Source: Acetobacterium wieringae
Lineage (GTDB): Bacteria; Bacillota; Clostridia; Eubacteriales; Eubacteriaceae
Reading direction: 5' to 3'
Assembly: GCF_001766835.1 (NCBI RefSeq)
Contig: NZ_LKEU01000039.1
Location: 1-64,000, forward strand
DNA length: 64,000 nucleotides
Program-made: the position numbers and the translations under genes
Part shown: in pieces, positions 29,440-38,094 of the stretch
How positions within the stretch are numbered: the first letter of the stretch is position 1
How the letters are laid out: each line of letters begins with the position of its first letter
The notes under the pieces: generated by a model
The model's database searches: none
What the model saw: the letters and a program-made list of their open reading frames with translations, nothing else
What the model was told of the DNA's origin: nothing

Positions 29440-30354
29440 TTAACCAAACTGTTTAACAAGCTGTAAAATTGTTGGCCCCAAAAGAACGATAAACAGTACC
29501 GGAAGAACGAAAAAAACCAGAGGAATCATCATTTTGACTGGTGCTTTCATGGCTTTTTCTTCGGCTCTTTGTCTTCTTTTTATCCGCAATTCTTCGGATT
29601 GCGCTTTCAAGACATGATTAATGGGAATTCCCAATTGTTCCGCCTGAATAATTGAACCCACAAAGGTTTTTAATTCTTCAACCGAATTACGATCAGCCAA
29701 GCTTTTGAGGGCATCTTTGCGGGGCTTTCCATAGTTAATTTCAGAATGAACAATATTCAGTTCGGCAACCAGAACGCCACTTAAACGCTCGCCAATTTTA
29801 ATAAGCGCCGAATCAAAACCCAGTCCCGCTTCCATGGTGACACAAAGGATATCCATAATATCCGGCAATTCATTGGAAATTGCGCCTTGACGTTTGTTTA
29901 TTTTGAGTTTTAAAAAAACAACCGGTGCGATAATTCCCAATAACATACAGACGAAAACAAATAATAATTCATTTAAAATATTCCAGCGGGTGAACAAAGT
30001 TATAAAAAATGCACCAATAAAAAAGCCACCAAAAACAATAATCCGGATCGCATTGTATTCATTGACGGCAAGCTGAAGTCCGGCGAGTCTGAGATTTGTC
30101 TCGGTTTTTTTATTTGTGGCACTCCCTTTTTGGGGAAACAGTGATGATATTTTTTTAATTAACGATTGGTAAATGGGCAGAATGACCCGTTGAAAAAAAG
30201 GTTTCTCAAACTCATCATCAAGATCATTTTTGTTTCTTTTTTTAATCGAACCGAGTCTTTTCCTTTTGGTATCGGCAATGCTCGCCTGATTGTAAAACAT
30301 GATTAGAATCAGGATAAAAATCAGTGATGAAACACTGATCACCAAAAAAAACAT
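29440..30354 (-). CDS. tadC: Tad pilus inner-membrane platform protein TadC
   Basis: A type II secretion F-domain protein, one of two platform proteins that work with the CpaF motor to extrude Flp pilin. The 304-residue protein has an N-terminal membrane segment, a cytoplasmic basic region, two adjacent segments (about 105-150), the conserved ELPDIMDILCVTMEAGLGFD domain and a C-terminal membrane segment (about 275-300). I chose the ATG at 30354 because GAGG lies 8 bases upstream; the GTG three codons earlier lies inside that site. It follows tadB by 32 bases. Confidence 0.88.
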   Translation of the reverse strand: MFFLVISVSSLIFILILIMFYNQASIADTKRKRLGSIKKRNKNDLDDEFEKPFFQRVILPIYQSLIKKISSLFPQKGSATNKKTETNLRLAGLQLAVNEYNAIRIIVFGGFFIGAFFITLFTRWNILNELLFVFVCMLLGIIAPVVFLKLKINKRQGAISNELPDIMDILCVTMEAGLGFDSALIKIGERLSGVLVAELNIVHSEINYGKPRKDALKSLADRNSVEELKTFVGSIIQAEQLGIPINHVLKAQSEELRIKRRQRAEEKAMKAPVKMMIPLVFFVLPVLFIVLLGPTILQLVKQFG

Positions 30355-30386
30355 CTGCGTCACCTCATTTCTTTACGATTTAATCG

Positions 30387-31319
30387 TCAAAATTTTATAT
30401 TGACGATTCTTCGGATAATCAGATAGCCAATTACTTCCATTACAATAGCAATGACTACCATGGCAATACCGAGATTGGATTCAAAGAATATGGTTACATA
30501 ATCGGGATTAAATAACAAAAACACAAGTATAATTACCAAGGGCATTAAACCCACCACAAGACCTGAGGTTCTGGCAGTTGCTGTCAAAACTTTGATCTCA
30601 TTTTTTATTTTAAACCGTTCTTTGATGGTTCCCGAAATATTGGTTAAAATTTCTGAGAGATTCCCGCCGGTCTGGCGCTGTATCAGAATTGCTGAAACAA
30701 TCATCATGAAATTCTGACTGCCAATTTTGTCAGATAACCGGGTTAAAGACGTTTCAATGGAGCTGCCTAATTTTAACTCCTTAACAACCCGGCCAAATTC
30801 TTCCGAAATGGGGTTTGGCATTTCAGTTGATATGCTGACTAACGCCTGCTGAAAGGTGAGACCAGCTTTCAAACAACTGCTCATGATACTGATGGCATCA
30901 ATTAGTTGCTGTTCAAACAGTTCGACTCGAGTTGCCCGTTTTTTATTCACATAAAGCGGCGGTACCAATAACCCAAATAGCAGTAAAATAATTGAAAAAA
31001 TAATATTGCCGCCCAGCATAAACACCAGGGTTGAGGGAATCATCGACAAGCCAATCCAGAGAAGCAGAAATTCAGAAGGTCGGATCAGAATACCAGACAT
31101 TGACAAATCATTTTCCAGTTTTTTAAGCACCTTGTGTTTGGATTTTTCCCGACTTTTTCGGGCTTTTTTTAAATTTGTCAAGTCGGTTGCACTCAGGCTT
31201 GTCAGGCCGTTAAACCGCTTTTGCATCTGGCGTTGATCCGCTGAAATGGCGTAAAGCAACAGCAATACCAGAAAAAATACTGTAAGCATCATTAATAAGG
31301 TGACGATGATCGCATTCAT
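30387..31319 (-). CDS. tadB: Tad pilus inner-membrane platform protein TadB
   Basis: The second F-domain platform protein of the Tad machine. The 310-residue protein has an N-terminal membrane segment, paired segments near 90-130, the T2SSF domain with QLIDAISIMSSCLKAGLTFQ and RQTGGNLSEILTNISGTIKE, and C-terminal segments. I start it at the ATG at 31319, which has GGAG 7 bases upstream, rather than 13 codons earlier inside the cpaF stop region. It lies 23 bases after cpaF. Confidence 0.9.
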   Translation of the reverse strand: MNAIIVTLLMMLTVFFLVLLLLYAISADQRQMQKRFNGLTSLSATDLTNLKKARKSREKSKHKVLKKLENDLSMSGILIRPSEFLLLWIGLSMIPSTLVFMLGGNIIFSIILLLFGLLVPPLYVNKKRATRVELFEQQLIDAISIMSSCLKAGLTFQQALVSISTEMPNPISEEFGRVVKELKLGSSIETSLTRLSDKIGSQNFMMIVSAILIQRQTGGNLSEILTNISGTIKERFKIKNEIKVLTATARTSGLVVGLMPLVIILVFLLFNPDYVTIFFESNLGIAMVVIAIVMEVIGYLIIRRIVNIKF

Positions 31320-31342
31320 TGCATTACTCCGTATAAACTCAT

Positions 31343-32686
31343 TTACTCGATGAACCAATCATCATTAATCATTACACCATTATGAGCAATTTTCTCTAAA
31401 CATCGGGGCTTGATCCCCATGCTTTTAAAGCGTCCTTTGAATTTTCCATCGGTGTCCAATTGTCCGGTCATTTCATAGCTGAAAATGTCCTGCATAACAA
31501 TGACATCTCCTTCAAGACCCGTAACCTCTGTAATATTTACCACCTTTCGGGTTCCATCCCGGAGTCGTGATTGCTGGATGATGATGTCAATGGCTGAGGT
31601 CGTCTGATCTCGGATTGCCCGCAACGGCAAATCCATCCCTGACATCAAAACCATCGTCTCGATACGAGACAGAGAGTCTCTTGGTGAATTGGCATGAATG
31701 GTGGTCAATGAACCGTCATGGCCAGTGTTCATAGCCTGAAGCATATCGATGGTTTCTGCCGAACGAACCTCTCCGACAATGATCCGATCCGGCCGCATTC
31801 GCAGGGCATTGACGACCAGTTCCCGAATTGAGACCTTTCCTCGTCCTTCCAGATTGGATGGTCGACTTTCCAGGGTAATCACATGATCCTGTAACAGCCG
31901 CAGTTCGGCCGAATCCTCAATGGTGATAATCCGTTCGTTATCCGGAATAAAGCTGGAAAGCACATTGAGCATGGTTGTTTTCCCGCTGCCGGTTCCACCG
32001 GATACAATAATATTCAGTTTGCCCTTAACACAGGCTTCCAAAAACGACAGCATTTTTTTTGATATTGATCCAAAACCCAATAATTGATCAGTGGTAATTG
32101 GTTTTTTGGAGAATTTTCGAATGGTAATAACCGGCCCGACCAGAGAAAGCGGTGGAATCACCACGTTGACCCGGGAACCATCTTTTAACCGGGCATCGAC
32201 CATCGGACTGGACTCATCGATGTGACGGCCTACCGAAGATACAATCCGGTCAATCACGTTCATCACATGCTGATTGTCCTTGAAAACCACCGGCGATAAT
32301 TGAATCTTCCCTTTTTTTTCAATATAGACCCGGTTATAACCGTTAACCATGATCTCGGAAATATCCGGATCATTTAAAAGCACTTCCAGCGGTCCATAGC
32401 CGATAATCTCATTGAGTAATTCTTCGGTAATACGGCTGCGATCCAGGCGGTTGACATTTTCCGCTTCAACCGCCATGACATTTTCCAGGATTCGCAGGAT
32501 TTCGATGGGATTTTCTTTGCCGACCGTGTCAACCTTACTGCTATTGATTTCATTAATTACTTCCTGGTGAACCCGATTTTTCAGATCCTGATGAATATCA
32601 ACATGGATAATGTCTTTTTTCCCTTCTTCCTGGGCCTTGTCTTTTTGTCCCAGCCGTTGTTGTTCCATTCTTTCCAGCAGTCCCAT
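31343..32686 (-). CDS. cpaF: Tad pilus assembly ATPase CpaF (TadA)
   Basis: The hexameric secretion ATPase that powers Flp pilus assembly, and in some systems retraction. The 447-residue protein has an N-terminal domain and the motor with Walker A SGGTGSGKTTMLN, Asp box TIEDSAEL, Walker B MRPDRIIVGEVRSAE, and the HDGSLTTIHANSPRDSLSRI His box. It is cytosolic. It lies 30 bases after cpaE with a GAGG site before the ATG. All catalytic motifs look intact. Confidence 0.95.
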   Translation of the reverse strand: MGLLERMEQQRLGQKDKAQEEGKKDIIHVDIHQDLKNRVHQEVINEINSSKVDTVGKENPIEILRILENVMAVEAENVNRLDRSRITEELLNEIIGYGPLEVLLNDPDISEIMVNGYNRVYIEKKGKIQLSPVVFKDNQHVMNVIDRIVSSVGRHIDESSPMVDARLKDGSRVNVVIPPLSLVGPVITIRKFSKKPITTDQLLGFGSISKKMLSFLEACVKGKLNIIVSGGTGSGKTTMLNVLSSFIPDNERIITIEDSAELRLLQDHVITLESRPSNLEGRGKVSIRELVVNALRMRPDRIIVGEVRSAETIDMLQAMNTGHDGSLTTIHANSPRDSLSRIETMVLMSGMDLPLRAIRDQTTSAIDIIIQQSRLRDGTRKVVNITEVTGLEGDVIVMQDIFSYEMTGQLDTDGKFKGRFKSMGIKPRCLEKIAHNGVMINDDWFIE

Positions 32687-32716
32687 TTTTTTACCTCTTT
32701 TATCGATTCTTTCTTT

Positions 32717-33868
32717 TTAACTGACTCGATGGTCAATGGTATTGACGATATATTGGGCCAGCTTTTTTAGGTTTTTGCTAATTTCCGACTTCGGTGCGTC
32801 CAAGACAATGGGGATTCCCTTATTATGAGCAGTCGTTGCTGTCTTGAAATCAAAAACGATGGTGTTCTTGACTGGTTCATTTAAAACCCGCTGCATATCT
32901 TTTAAGCTGATCAATCCCTTTGTTAACCGATTGATTACCAGTTCCGTTTTTTCTTTCTGTTGCAGGGACTCAAGAATATTAAGAGTAATTTTGGTATTGC
33001 GCAAGGTTGAGATATCCTGAACAGTTACCAGAAGTACCAGGTTTGAATTCTCTATGGCAGCCATGGTAATGTCACTAAACACCGGTGCGGTATCAATCAG
33101 AATATAGTCATAAAAGGGCCGCATCGTATTAATCATGGTTTCGATGTTTTTAGGGGTTACATATTCGGCATACTCGGGGCTTTTGGGGGCACAGACAATG
33201 CTGACCCCGGAAAAATGCAAGGCCATCATCCGTTTGATGGCGTCAATATCACCGGCATCGTTGCCCTGGGATAATTCGGAAATAGTATCCTTCGGGTCAA
33301 TATCAAAGTACACATTGACATCCCCAAATTGGAGATCAGCATCGATTACCGCGACCTTCTTGCCCATTTTTGCCAGCGATACCGCTAAATTTATGGCAAT
33401 GGTTGTCTTGCCAATCCCGCCTTTGGCACCAAATACCGTGATAATCCGGGATTGCATATTATTGGATGCCGTGATATCCGCATTTTCCAGACGGGATTTT
33501 TCCATGTAATGAGCCAATTCGATGTTTTCCTGTAACGTTTCAGCATCAATGGGGAACTGCAGTACTTTGCGGATCCCGGCCAACATGACTTTCTCGATCG
33601 TGCTTACATCAAAACGGTCACAGATAAGAATTACGCTACATCCGGGAATTCGGATATATATTTTTTCAGCCAAATCAATGGCTGCTTTGTAGTCGTCTTC
33701 ACATTGAATAATCAACACATGGGGTTTCAAACTGATGGCTTTCTCCAAAACATTTTCATCCTGTTTTGAGAAACCAATAAATGCCACGCGGTCGCTGCGA
33801 AGCAGGCTTTTAATTTCATAGATCCGATTGTCATTATTTCCGACAATCATTACCTTTATCTTTTCCAT
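32717..33868 (-). CDS. cpaE: Tad pilus localisation ATPase CpaE (TadZ-like)
   Basis: A 383-residue protein with an N-terminal degenerate receiver-like domain (about 1-125) and a C-terminal MinD/ParA-type ATPase (about 135-380) with the deviant Walker A FGAKGGIGKTTIAINLA, VIDADLQFGDVNVYFDI and ILIDTAPVF. Family members place the Tad machine at the cell pole. It lies 54 bases after cpaB. The receiver part seems to lack a usable phosphoacceptor pattern, as is usual in this family. Confidence 0.9.
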   Translation of the reverse strand: MEKIKVMIVGNNDNRIYEIKSLLRSDRVAFIGFSKQDENVLEKAISLKPHVLIIQCEDDYKAAIDLAEKIYIRIPGCSVILICDRFDVSTIEKVMLAGIRKVLQFPIDAETLQENIELAHYMEKSRLENADITASNNMQSRIITVFGAKGGIGKTTIAINLAVSLAKMGKKVAVIDADLQFGDVNVYFDIDPKDTISELSQGNDAGDIDAIKRMMALHFSGVSIVCAPKSPEYAEYVTPKNIETMINTMRPFYDYILIDTAPVFSDITMAAIENSNLVLLVTVQDISTLRNTKITLNILESLQQKEKTELVINRLTKGLISLKDMQRVLNEPVKNTIVFDFKTATTAHNKGIPIVLDAPKSEISKNLKKLAQYIVNTIDHRVS

Positions 33869-33922
33869 GGCGTTTACCCCATTTTATTCTATAGTATATA
33901 AATTATTAGTCGTTAATGCCGT

Positions 33923-34600
33923 TTAGTTTAAAGGCATGAAGGGCTTTGGTCCTAATATGGCCTTATCAACCGGCGATCGGAGTACCAGGCGATACTTAGT
34001 CGTTTGATCGATCGACAACGCATAGGTAATTTTTTCAACCTCAGCTACCGGAATCGATACCGTCACCGAAGTGTATTCCCCGCCTTTGTCACCGGTGCTT
34101 TTGGGGCCAATTTCCAGAATTTCAATATTTTCGACAACATACTGTGAAACGACATCTTTTTCTTTTGTGATCCAAATTGTGACAAGATCAACATGATCCC
34201 CCTTGGTTAAATACCCGCCTACCCCTTTTTCTTCATCGACCAGAATGGTCAGGGCCCGGTAATTTGGTTCGATGGCATAGGATAAATTATTATTTTCCTG
34301 ATTGGTATCACTTAAACGACTGGTCAGGATCTGTTCATTAGCCTCAATGTTTTCCTTGGTGATTCGCCCCAGAACATCCTCCGGATTGGCAATTGACAGT
34401 TGGTGAACCATCTCAATGGGTATTTCTTCGGTCGTTAGCATCTCTTTTTCAATGACGGTTCCTTTGGGAATGGCTTGAGTTGCCAAAACAACGGGCTGTG
34501 TCGCCTGGTCTTTGCCTTTTTGCAGAGAGATTGCAAATTGAAAAACTGCAAATCCGGTGATCACCGATACGATCAATGCAATTATTACGAGTTTTTTCAT
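33923..34600 (-). CDS. cpaB: Flp pilus assembly protein CpaB (RcpC-like), SAF domain
   Basis: A 225-residue protein with one N-terminal membrane segment (about 3-23) and an extracellular SAF domain (VLATQAIPKGTVIEKEMLTT), followed by the RcpC/CpaB domain with RALTILVDEEKGVGGYLTKG. CpaB is thought to act in the outer part of the Tad machine. I start it at the ATG at 34600: the GGAG for it overlaps the upstream ATG at 34612, so the longer start would have no ribosome site. The next gene is cpaE. Confidence 0.88.
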   Translation of the reverse strand: MKKLVIIALIVSVITGFAVFQFAISLQKGKDQATQPVVLATQAIPKGTVIEKEMLTTEEIPIEMVHQLSIANPEDVLGRITKENIEANEQILTSRLSDTNQENNNLSYAIEPNYRALTILVDEEKGVGGYLTKGDHVDLVTIWITKEKDVVSQYVVENIEILEIGPKSTGDKGGEYTSVTVSIPVAEVEKITYALSIDQTTKYRLVLRSPVDKAILGPKPFMPLN

Positions 34601-34668
34601 CGATTTCTCCATTCAACTGATTAATGGGTTTATAAATGGTATTTACCCAAAATACCGGTAATTATTAA

Positions 34669-35703
34669 TTATTCGGAAAGGATCAAATTATATAATCCAA
34701 AATCCCCATCGGTTCCTTCCCCGACGTTACTTCCTGAAGAAGCGCCATTTGACACCATATTTAAGAATGAACCAGTGATTTCACCTTTATCAGTTTGATT
34801 TTCCAGAAGAAACGCGGCAAATCCCTCTACTACAACGGTTTGTTTATCAACCGTATACGAGTAAATGGGCACCTTGACAATTCTCGGGCATGTCGGTTCG
34901 AAATTATCAGTAGTGCAGCCAACACCGCCGCTGAGCGCACCAAAATGGGTACAACCGTTGTAACGTTCATCAAAGCCCTGAAAAGTAGGTCCTTCCATGT
35001 TTCCCATTTCTTTTAAGAGAACATCGCCAACACTGATTTCACCGGCATAACCCTGGGTAATCCAAATCCGATAATCGCTGGCCCCCCCTCCTTGGCCATC
35101 GAGATCAAGTGCTCCAAAAAAGGATGGGGAATCGCTCCAAACATTTTTTTCCCCGTATTTCAAAGTTACGTGCGTCAGGTTATTGCTGGCCAACCTTAAT
35201 TCCATTTCCTCTTTCGTCAAGCCAATTGGTGCCACCCCAGTGGTTCTGATAACTGGCGACAGTTTTGCCACAGCCGTTCGGGTAAGGTCCAAATAATCGA
35301 CTCCAAATATTTTGGCAAAATACATCGGTACCGTATTATCAACAGTAACACGAATTTCAGTATATTGACCATTACTGATTTTCCCCAGAATGACATCCTC
35401 AGGCGTTAAATCCGGAAAACCATTAAGATCGGCATAATTAATGGCACTCTCTTTAATCTGATTGACCTTGGTGGTGTTTCCCGTTTCGATGGGTAGTAAC
35501 CGCCCGGATGAATATACGGCTGCATCCGCAGCTTTTTGCTGTTCTCCAGTACTTAAAAACGCCAACCCCAGATCGATTACCAATGCCAGCATTCCCATAA
35601 TAAATACCATCGAAACGGCCACAATAATCAACGCATCACCTTGTTCGGATTTTTTTATCTGTCTATAGGGAAATTTTTTTAATAAGTTCATTATCTGTCT
35701 CAT
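34669..35703 (-). CDS. TadG-like pilus-associated protein
   Basis: A 344-residue protein. The N-terminal GDALIIVAVSMVFIMGMLAL segment (about 22-45) is the Flp/Tad pseudopilin-like helix, followed by the conserved GEQQKAADAAVYSSGRLLP of TadG-type proteins. The remaining 270 residues are extracellular and contain five cysteines, including a Gly/Cys-rich patch near 250-275. It directly follows tadE, and a GGAG at the tadE stop serves its ATG. It probably contributes to pilus structure or surface interactions; that role is inference. Confidence 0.82.
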   Translation of the reverse strand: MRQIMNLLKKFPYRQIKKSEQGDALIIVAVSMVFIMGMLALVIDLGLAFLSTGEQQKAADAAVYSSGRLLPIETGNTTKVNQIKESAINYADLNGFPDLTPEDVILGKISNGQYTEIRVTVDNTVPMYFAKIFGVDYLDLTRTAVAKLSPVIRTTGVAPIGLTKEEMELRLASNNLTHVTLKYGEKNVWSDSPSFFGALDLDGQGGGASDYRIWITQGYAGEISVGDVLLKEMGNMEGPTFQGFDERYNGCTHFGALSGGVGCTTDNFEPTCPRIVKVPIYSYTVDKQTVVVEGFAAFLLENQTDKGEITGSFLNMVSNGASSGSNVGEGTDGDFGLYNLILSE

Positions 35704-36114
35704 TTACTCCACCTTCATGGTACAGGATGAAGAAAGATTCATGGTTTCACCCTGAACAAAAACACCAACAATTGGAGTCAATATATTCACATCATCGCTG
35801 ATAACGATGATTACATCACCAAGACGGGGGTTTGATGTATTTGTAAACGTGATGCTGATGTCTACAGTGTCGGCAATGTTCTCAGGAGCAATTGTCCGAA
35901 TATGCTCTTCAATTGCTGTCTTACTGGTTGAATGAACGATTGCATAGCGTGCGCCTTCTCTTGCGGCATAATCAATACTGTTCTGATTCATAAACAGCCA
36001 ACCAAAATCGATAATTGCGCACAAAATCATAATCAAAATTGGCAGGGTGATAGCAAGCTCAACAATTGCTTGCCCGTCTTCTTTTTTAAACCGTTTGATT
36101 ATGTTTGCAAACAT
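35704..36114 (-). CDS. tadE: TadE-like minor pseudopilin
   Basis: A 136-residue TadE family protein. The N-terminal leader with EDGQAIVELAITLPILIMIL matches the prepilin-like site (G, then E at +5) followed by a hydrophobic helix; the DYAAREGARYA motif after it is typical. The rest is an extracellular domain. GGGAGG lies just before the ATG at 36114, so I prefer it over the ATG seven codons upstream, which would overlap that site. It lies after the pilin array and its hairpin. Confidence 0.88.
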   Translation of the reverse strand: MFANIIKRFKKEDGQAIVELAITLPILIMILCAIIDFGWLFMNQNSIDYAAREGARYAIVHSTSKTAIEEHIRTIAPENIADTVDISITFTNTSNPRLGDVIIVISDDVNILTPIVGVFVQGETMNLSSSCTMKVE

Positions 36115-36186
36115 TTTTCCTCCCTGATCATTCATCCTGAAGATCTGATTTATTTAACTGTAACTGGAGCAGATCGTTTAACCGAC

Positions 36187-36246
36187 TAAAAAAGGCATAT
36201 TGATTACGTCCGGCAGAAATCTCCACTTTGACGTTGCCAATATGCC
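36187..36246 (-). terminator. Long hairpin terminator/attenuator after the flp array
   Basis: On the minus strand GGCATATTG and CAATATGCC form a 9-bp outer stem with additional inner pairing (AACGTC with GACGT), followed directly by TTTTTT. It lies about 40 bases after the last pilin gene and 70 before tadE, so it could give abundant short pilin mRNA and less downstream mRNA. Confidence 0.7.
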
Positions 36247-36287
36247 ACTGGTTTCTTCACAGTAAACACAATAACTACCTGTAGGCT

Positions 36288-36455
36288 TTATGCTGCTAAT
36301 TGGGTTCCAATATCCGTAAAAAATTGACCGATTTGAGGGCCCAGTAACCAGATGGCAGCAATGGCAGCCAATGCAATCCCGGCAATAATCAGACCATATT
36401 CAACCATACCCTGTCCATCTTCTTCTCTGATCATGCGTGATAATCCGTTTTTCAT
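36288..36455 (-). CDS. flp: Flp-type pilin, copy 1 (last in transcript)
   Basis: A 55-residue major pilin precursor. The leader MKNGLSRMIREEDG ends in the Flp prepilin site, G followed by QGMVEY (Glu at +5, Tyr at +6). A hydrophobic helix, GLIIAGIALAAIAAIWLLGP, follows, then a short tail ending in Ala-Ala. CpaA should cut after Gly14. The protein is identical to that of copy 2 although the DNA differs at synonymous positions. AGGAG lies upstream of the ATG. Confidence 0.9.
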   Translation of the reverse strand: MKNGLSRMIREEDGQGMVEYGLIIAGIALAAIAAIWLLGPQIGQFFTDIGTQLAA

Positions 36456-36501
36456 TTTATTTTCTCCTTTTAATTTAGTATCTTCAATAAATTATTATCG
36501 T

Positions 36502-36669
36502 TTATGCAGCTAATTGAGTACCAATATCGGTAAAGAATTGACCGATTTGTGGACCCAGTAACCAGATGGCAGCAATGGCAGCCAATGCAATCCCGGCAAT
36601 AATCAAACCATACTCAACCATACCCTGTCCATCTTCTTCTCTGATCATGCGTGACAATCCGTTTTTCAT
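36502..36669 (-). CDS. flp: Flp-type pilin, copy 2
   Basis: A 55-residue pilin precursor whose translation is identical to copy 1, with only silent DNA changes. It has the same predicted cleavage after Gly14 and the same single hydrophobic helix. An AGGAG site precedes the ATG. Identical proteins with silent differences suggest selection to keep the sequence, or an older duplication followed by purifying selection. Confidence 0.9.
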   Translation of the reverse strand: MKNGLSRMIREEDGQGMVEYGLIIAGIALAAIAAIWLLGPQIGQFFTDIGTQLAA

Positions 36670-36728
36670 CTCTTTCTTCTCCTTTATATTTTATGATTCG
36701 TGCTTAATTTTTTAAATAGTCTACTTCA

Positions 36729-36896
36729 TTATGCCGCCATCTGCGTTCCGATATCCGTAAAGAACTGACTGATTTGTGGTCCCAGTAGCCAAATGGCGGC
36801 AATGGCAGCCAATGCAATCCCGGCAATAATCAAGCCATACTCAACCATACCCTGTCCGTCTTCTTCTATGATCATGTGCATTAATTGATTTTTCAT
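36729..36896 (-). CDS. flp: Flp-type pilin, copy 3 (divergent leader)
   Basis: A 55-residue pilin precursor and the most divergent copy. The leader is MKNQLMHMIIEEDG instead of MKNGLSRMIREEDG, which lowers its positive charge. The mature part differs by Gly to Ser (QISQFF) and Leu to Met (TQMAA). The Flp site and helix are intact. It might be a minor or specialised pilin. A GGAG site precedes the ATG. Confidence 0.9.
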   Translation of the reverse strand: MKNQLMHMIIEEDGQGMVEYGLIIAGIALAAIAAIWLLGPQISQFFTDIGTQMAA

Positions 36897-36948
36897 TTCA
36901 GTTTCTCCTCCAATATTTTATATTTGTTAGTCAAACTAATTAGCGTAA

Positions 36949-37116
36949 TTATGCTGCTAACTGAGTGCCGATATCTGTAAACATTTGCCCGATTTGCGGC
37001 CCCAATAACCAAATGGCAGCAATGGCAGCCAATGCAATCCCGGCGATAATCAAGCCATATTCAACCATGCCCTGTCCATCTTCTTCTCTGATCATGCGTG
37101 ATAATCCGTTTTTCAT
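36949..37116 (-). CDS. flp: Flp-type pilin, copy 4 (first in transcript)
   Basis: A 55-residue pilin precursor identical to copies 1 and 2 except for one Phe to Met change (QIGQMFTD). The Flp processing site and helix are intact, and AAGGAG precedes the ATG. It starts 54 bases after the cpaA stop, so it is the first pilin gene after the prepilin peptidase. Confidence 0.9.
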   Translation of the reverse strand: MKNGLSRMIREEDGQGMVEYGLIIAGIALAAIAAIWLLGPQIGQMFTDIGTQLAA

Positions 37117-37170
37117 TTTTTCTTCTCCTTTTTAATATTTTTTACGTATTGTTACCAAGTTTACCTCGGT

Positions 37171-37848
37171 TTAAAACAACATTCCAAACTCCATCAGATA
37201 ATTTGTGTTGATAAGGTTCAAAATTAATACGGATACAAAACTGGAAGCCATAAACGGTCCCAGGGCAACCTTTGATTTTAAATTACCTTTTCTTCTAATG
37301 ATCAGGTAAGCTGTGTAGATCATCAGAAAGAAAGTCATTATCATAATCGCAGAAATTATTCCATAAACGCCCAAACAAAAACCAACCGCAGCGGCATATT
37401 TTACGTCTCCCCAACCAGCGCCCTTTCCAATTATTGCTGGTAAAAAGAATATAATAAAACCAATTACTAAACCAAAGATATTCATCCCAATACTGGTAAT
37501 CGGCTGCCCGGTAATGATGAAGGCACCGCCCACGAATATCGTCATTAATACCAGCTCATTGGGAATTTTTTTAATGCTGATGTCGACAGCAGAAAGAATG
37601 ACACAGATTGAAAAGAGCAACATACATTCCAGTGTTTTTGGTTCAAGTCCGTTGAGCTTTACAAAGACCAACCAGATGATTGCATTAAGCATCGCCCAAA
37701 AGATTGTATCTGTAACACTGCCGGATAACTGATGGTTGGTTAAGGTCTTGACTCGCTGACTGATTAAATAATCAGTCGTTTTTTTCATAAATACTCCCAT
37801 CACTGCTCCAATTATAAAAACTTCTGCAGTTATCAGTAATTGATCCAT
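37171..37848 (-). CDS. cpaA: Prepilin peptidase CpaA (TadV), A24 family
   Basis: A membrane aspartic peptidase that trims Flp prepilins. The 225-residue protein has about six membrane segments. The first catalytic aspartate lies in ILSAVDISIKKIPNE and the second in the GAGWGDVKYAAAVG motif (GxGD-like). The frame continues 18 codons upstream through the riboswitch terminator; the ATG at 37848 has TGGAGG 6 bases before it and is the sensible start. It is the first gene behind the tandem riboswitch. Confidence 0.9.
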   Translation of the reverse strand: MDQLLITAEVFIIGAVMGVFMKKTTDYLISQRVKTLTNHQLSGSVTDTIFWAMLNAIIWLVFVKLNGLEPKTLECMLLFSICVILSAVDISIKKIPNELVLMTIFVGGAFIITGQPITSIGMNIFGLVIGFIIFFLPAIIGKGAGWGDVKYAAAVGFCLGVYGIISAIMIMTFFLMIYTAYLIIRRKGNLKSKVALGPFMASSFVSVLILNLINTNYLMEFGMLF

Positions 37849-37874
37849 CAGTATCCTCCATTCGTTTTTTGCAA

Positions 37875-37900
37875 TAAAAAAGCAACGATTTACTCGTTGC
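37875..37900 (-). terminator. Intrinsic terminator of riboswitch 2
   Basis: On the minus strand GCAACGA, a 5-base loop and TCGTTGC (7-bp perfect stem) are followed by TTTTTT. It lies about 30 bases after the second aptamer and 27 bases before the cpaA start. The 5' arm GCAAC is complementary to the GTTGC at the 3' end of the aptamer, the arrangement expected of a terminator/antiterminator switch. Confidence 0.8.
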
Positions 37901-37930
37901 AATTAAGGCGAATTAAATACACCTATAATC

Positions 37931-38002
37931 TGCAACTGGCTGTCATATAAATACTTATTTAGACCCTATAGCTTTGCGTCCTTACCTTTCGATAAGTTTG
38001 CC
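37931..38002 (-). ncRNA. c-di-GMP-I (GEMM-I) riboswitch aptamer, copy 2
   Basis: The minus-strand RNA has the GEMM-I landmarks in order: GGCAAAC, a hairpin with a GAAA loop (CTTAT-CGAAAG-GTAAG), GACGCAAAGCTA, AGGGTCTAA, a variable arm, and GACAGCCAGTTGC, whose TTGC closes the basal helix with GCAA. It matches copy 1 at 68 of 72 positions. It is followed by its own terminator and then cpaA. The class assignment rests on recognised consensus motifs; ligand binding is inferred. Confidence 0.85.
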
Positions 38003-38038
38003 AAATATTAAATTGACCAACAACTGAATCGTATAGAA

Positions 38039-38064
38039 TAAAAAAACAACGCATTGACACGTTG
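38039..38064 (-). terminator. Intrinsic terminator of riboswitch 1
   Basis: On the minus strand CAACG and CGTTG pair around an 8-base segment that can extend the stem with G-U pairs, followed by seven T. It lies between the two aptamers. Its 5' arm (TGCAAC) is complementary to GTTGCA at the end of the first aptamer, repeating the logic of copy 2. Confidence 0.7.
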
Positions 38065-38094
38065 CATTATAATCATCATTAAAAAATGTGGTTG

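Noticed and set aside
36288..37116. Regular repeats that at first sight resemble a CRISPR-like or satellite array
   Set aside because: The repeats are about 220 bases apart, are protein-coding, and the differences are mostly silent; they are four flp genes.
37849..37902. N-terminal extension of the prepilin peptidase (18 codons)
   Set aside because: It runs through the intrinsic terminator of riboswitch 2, and the downstream ATG has the ribosome site.
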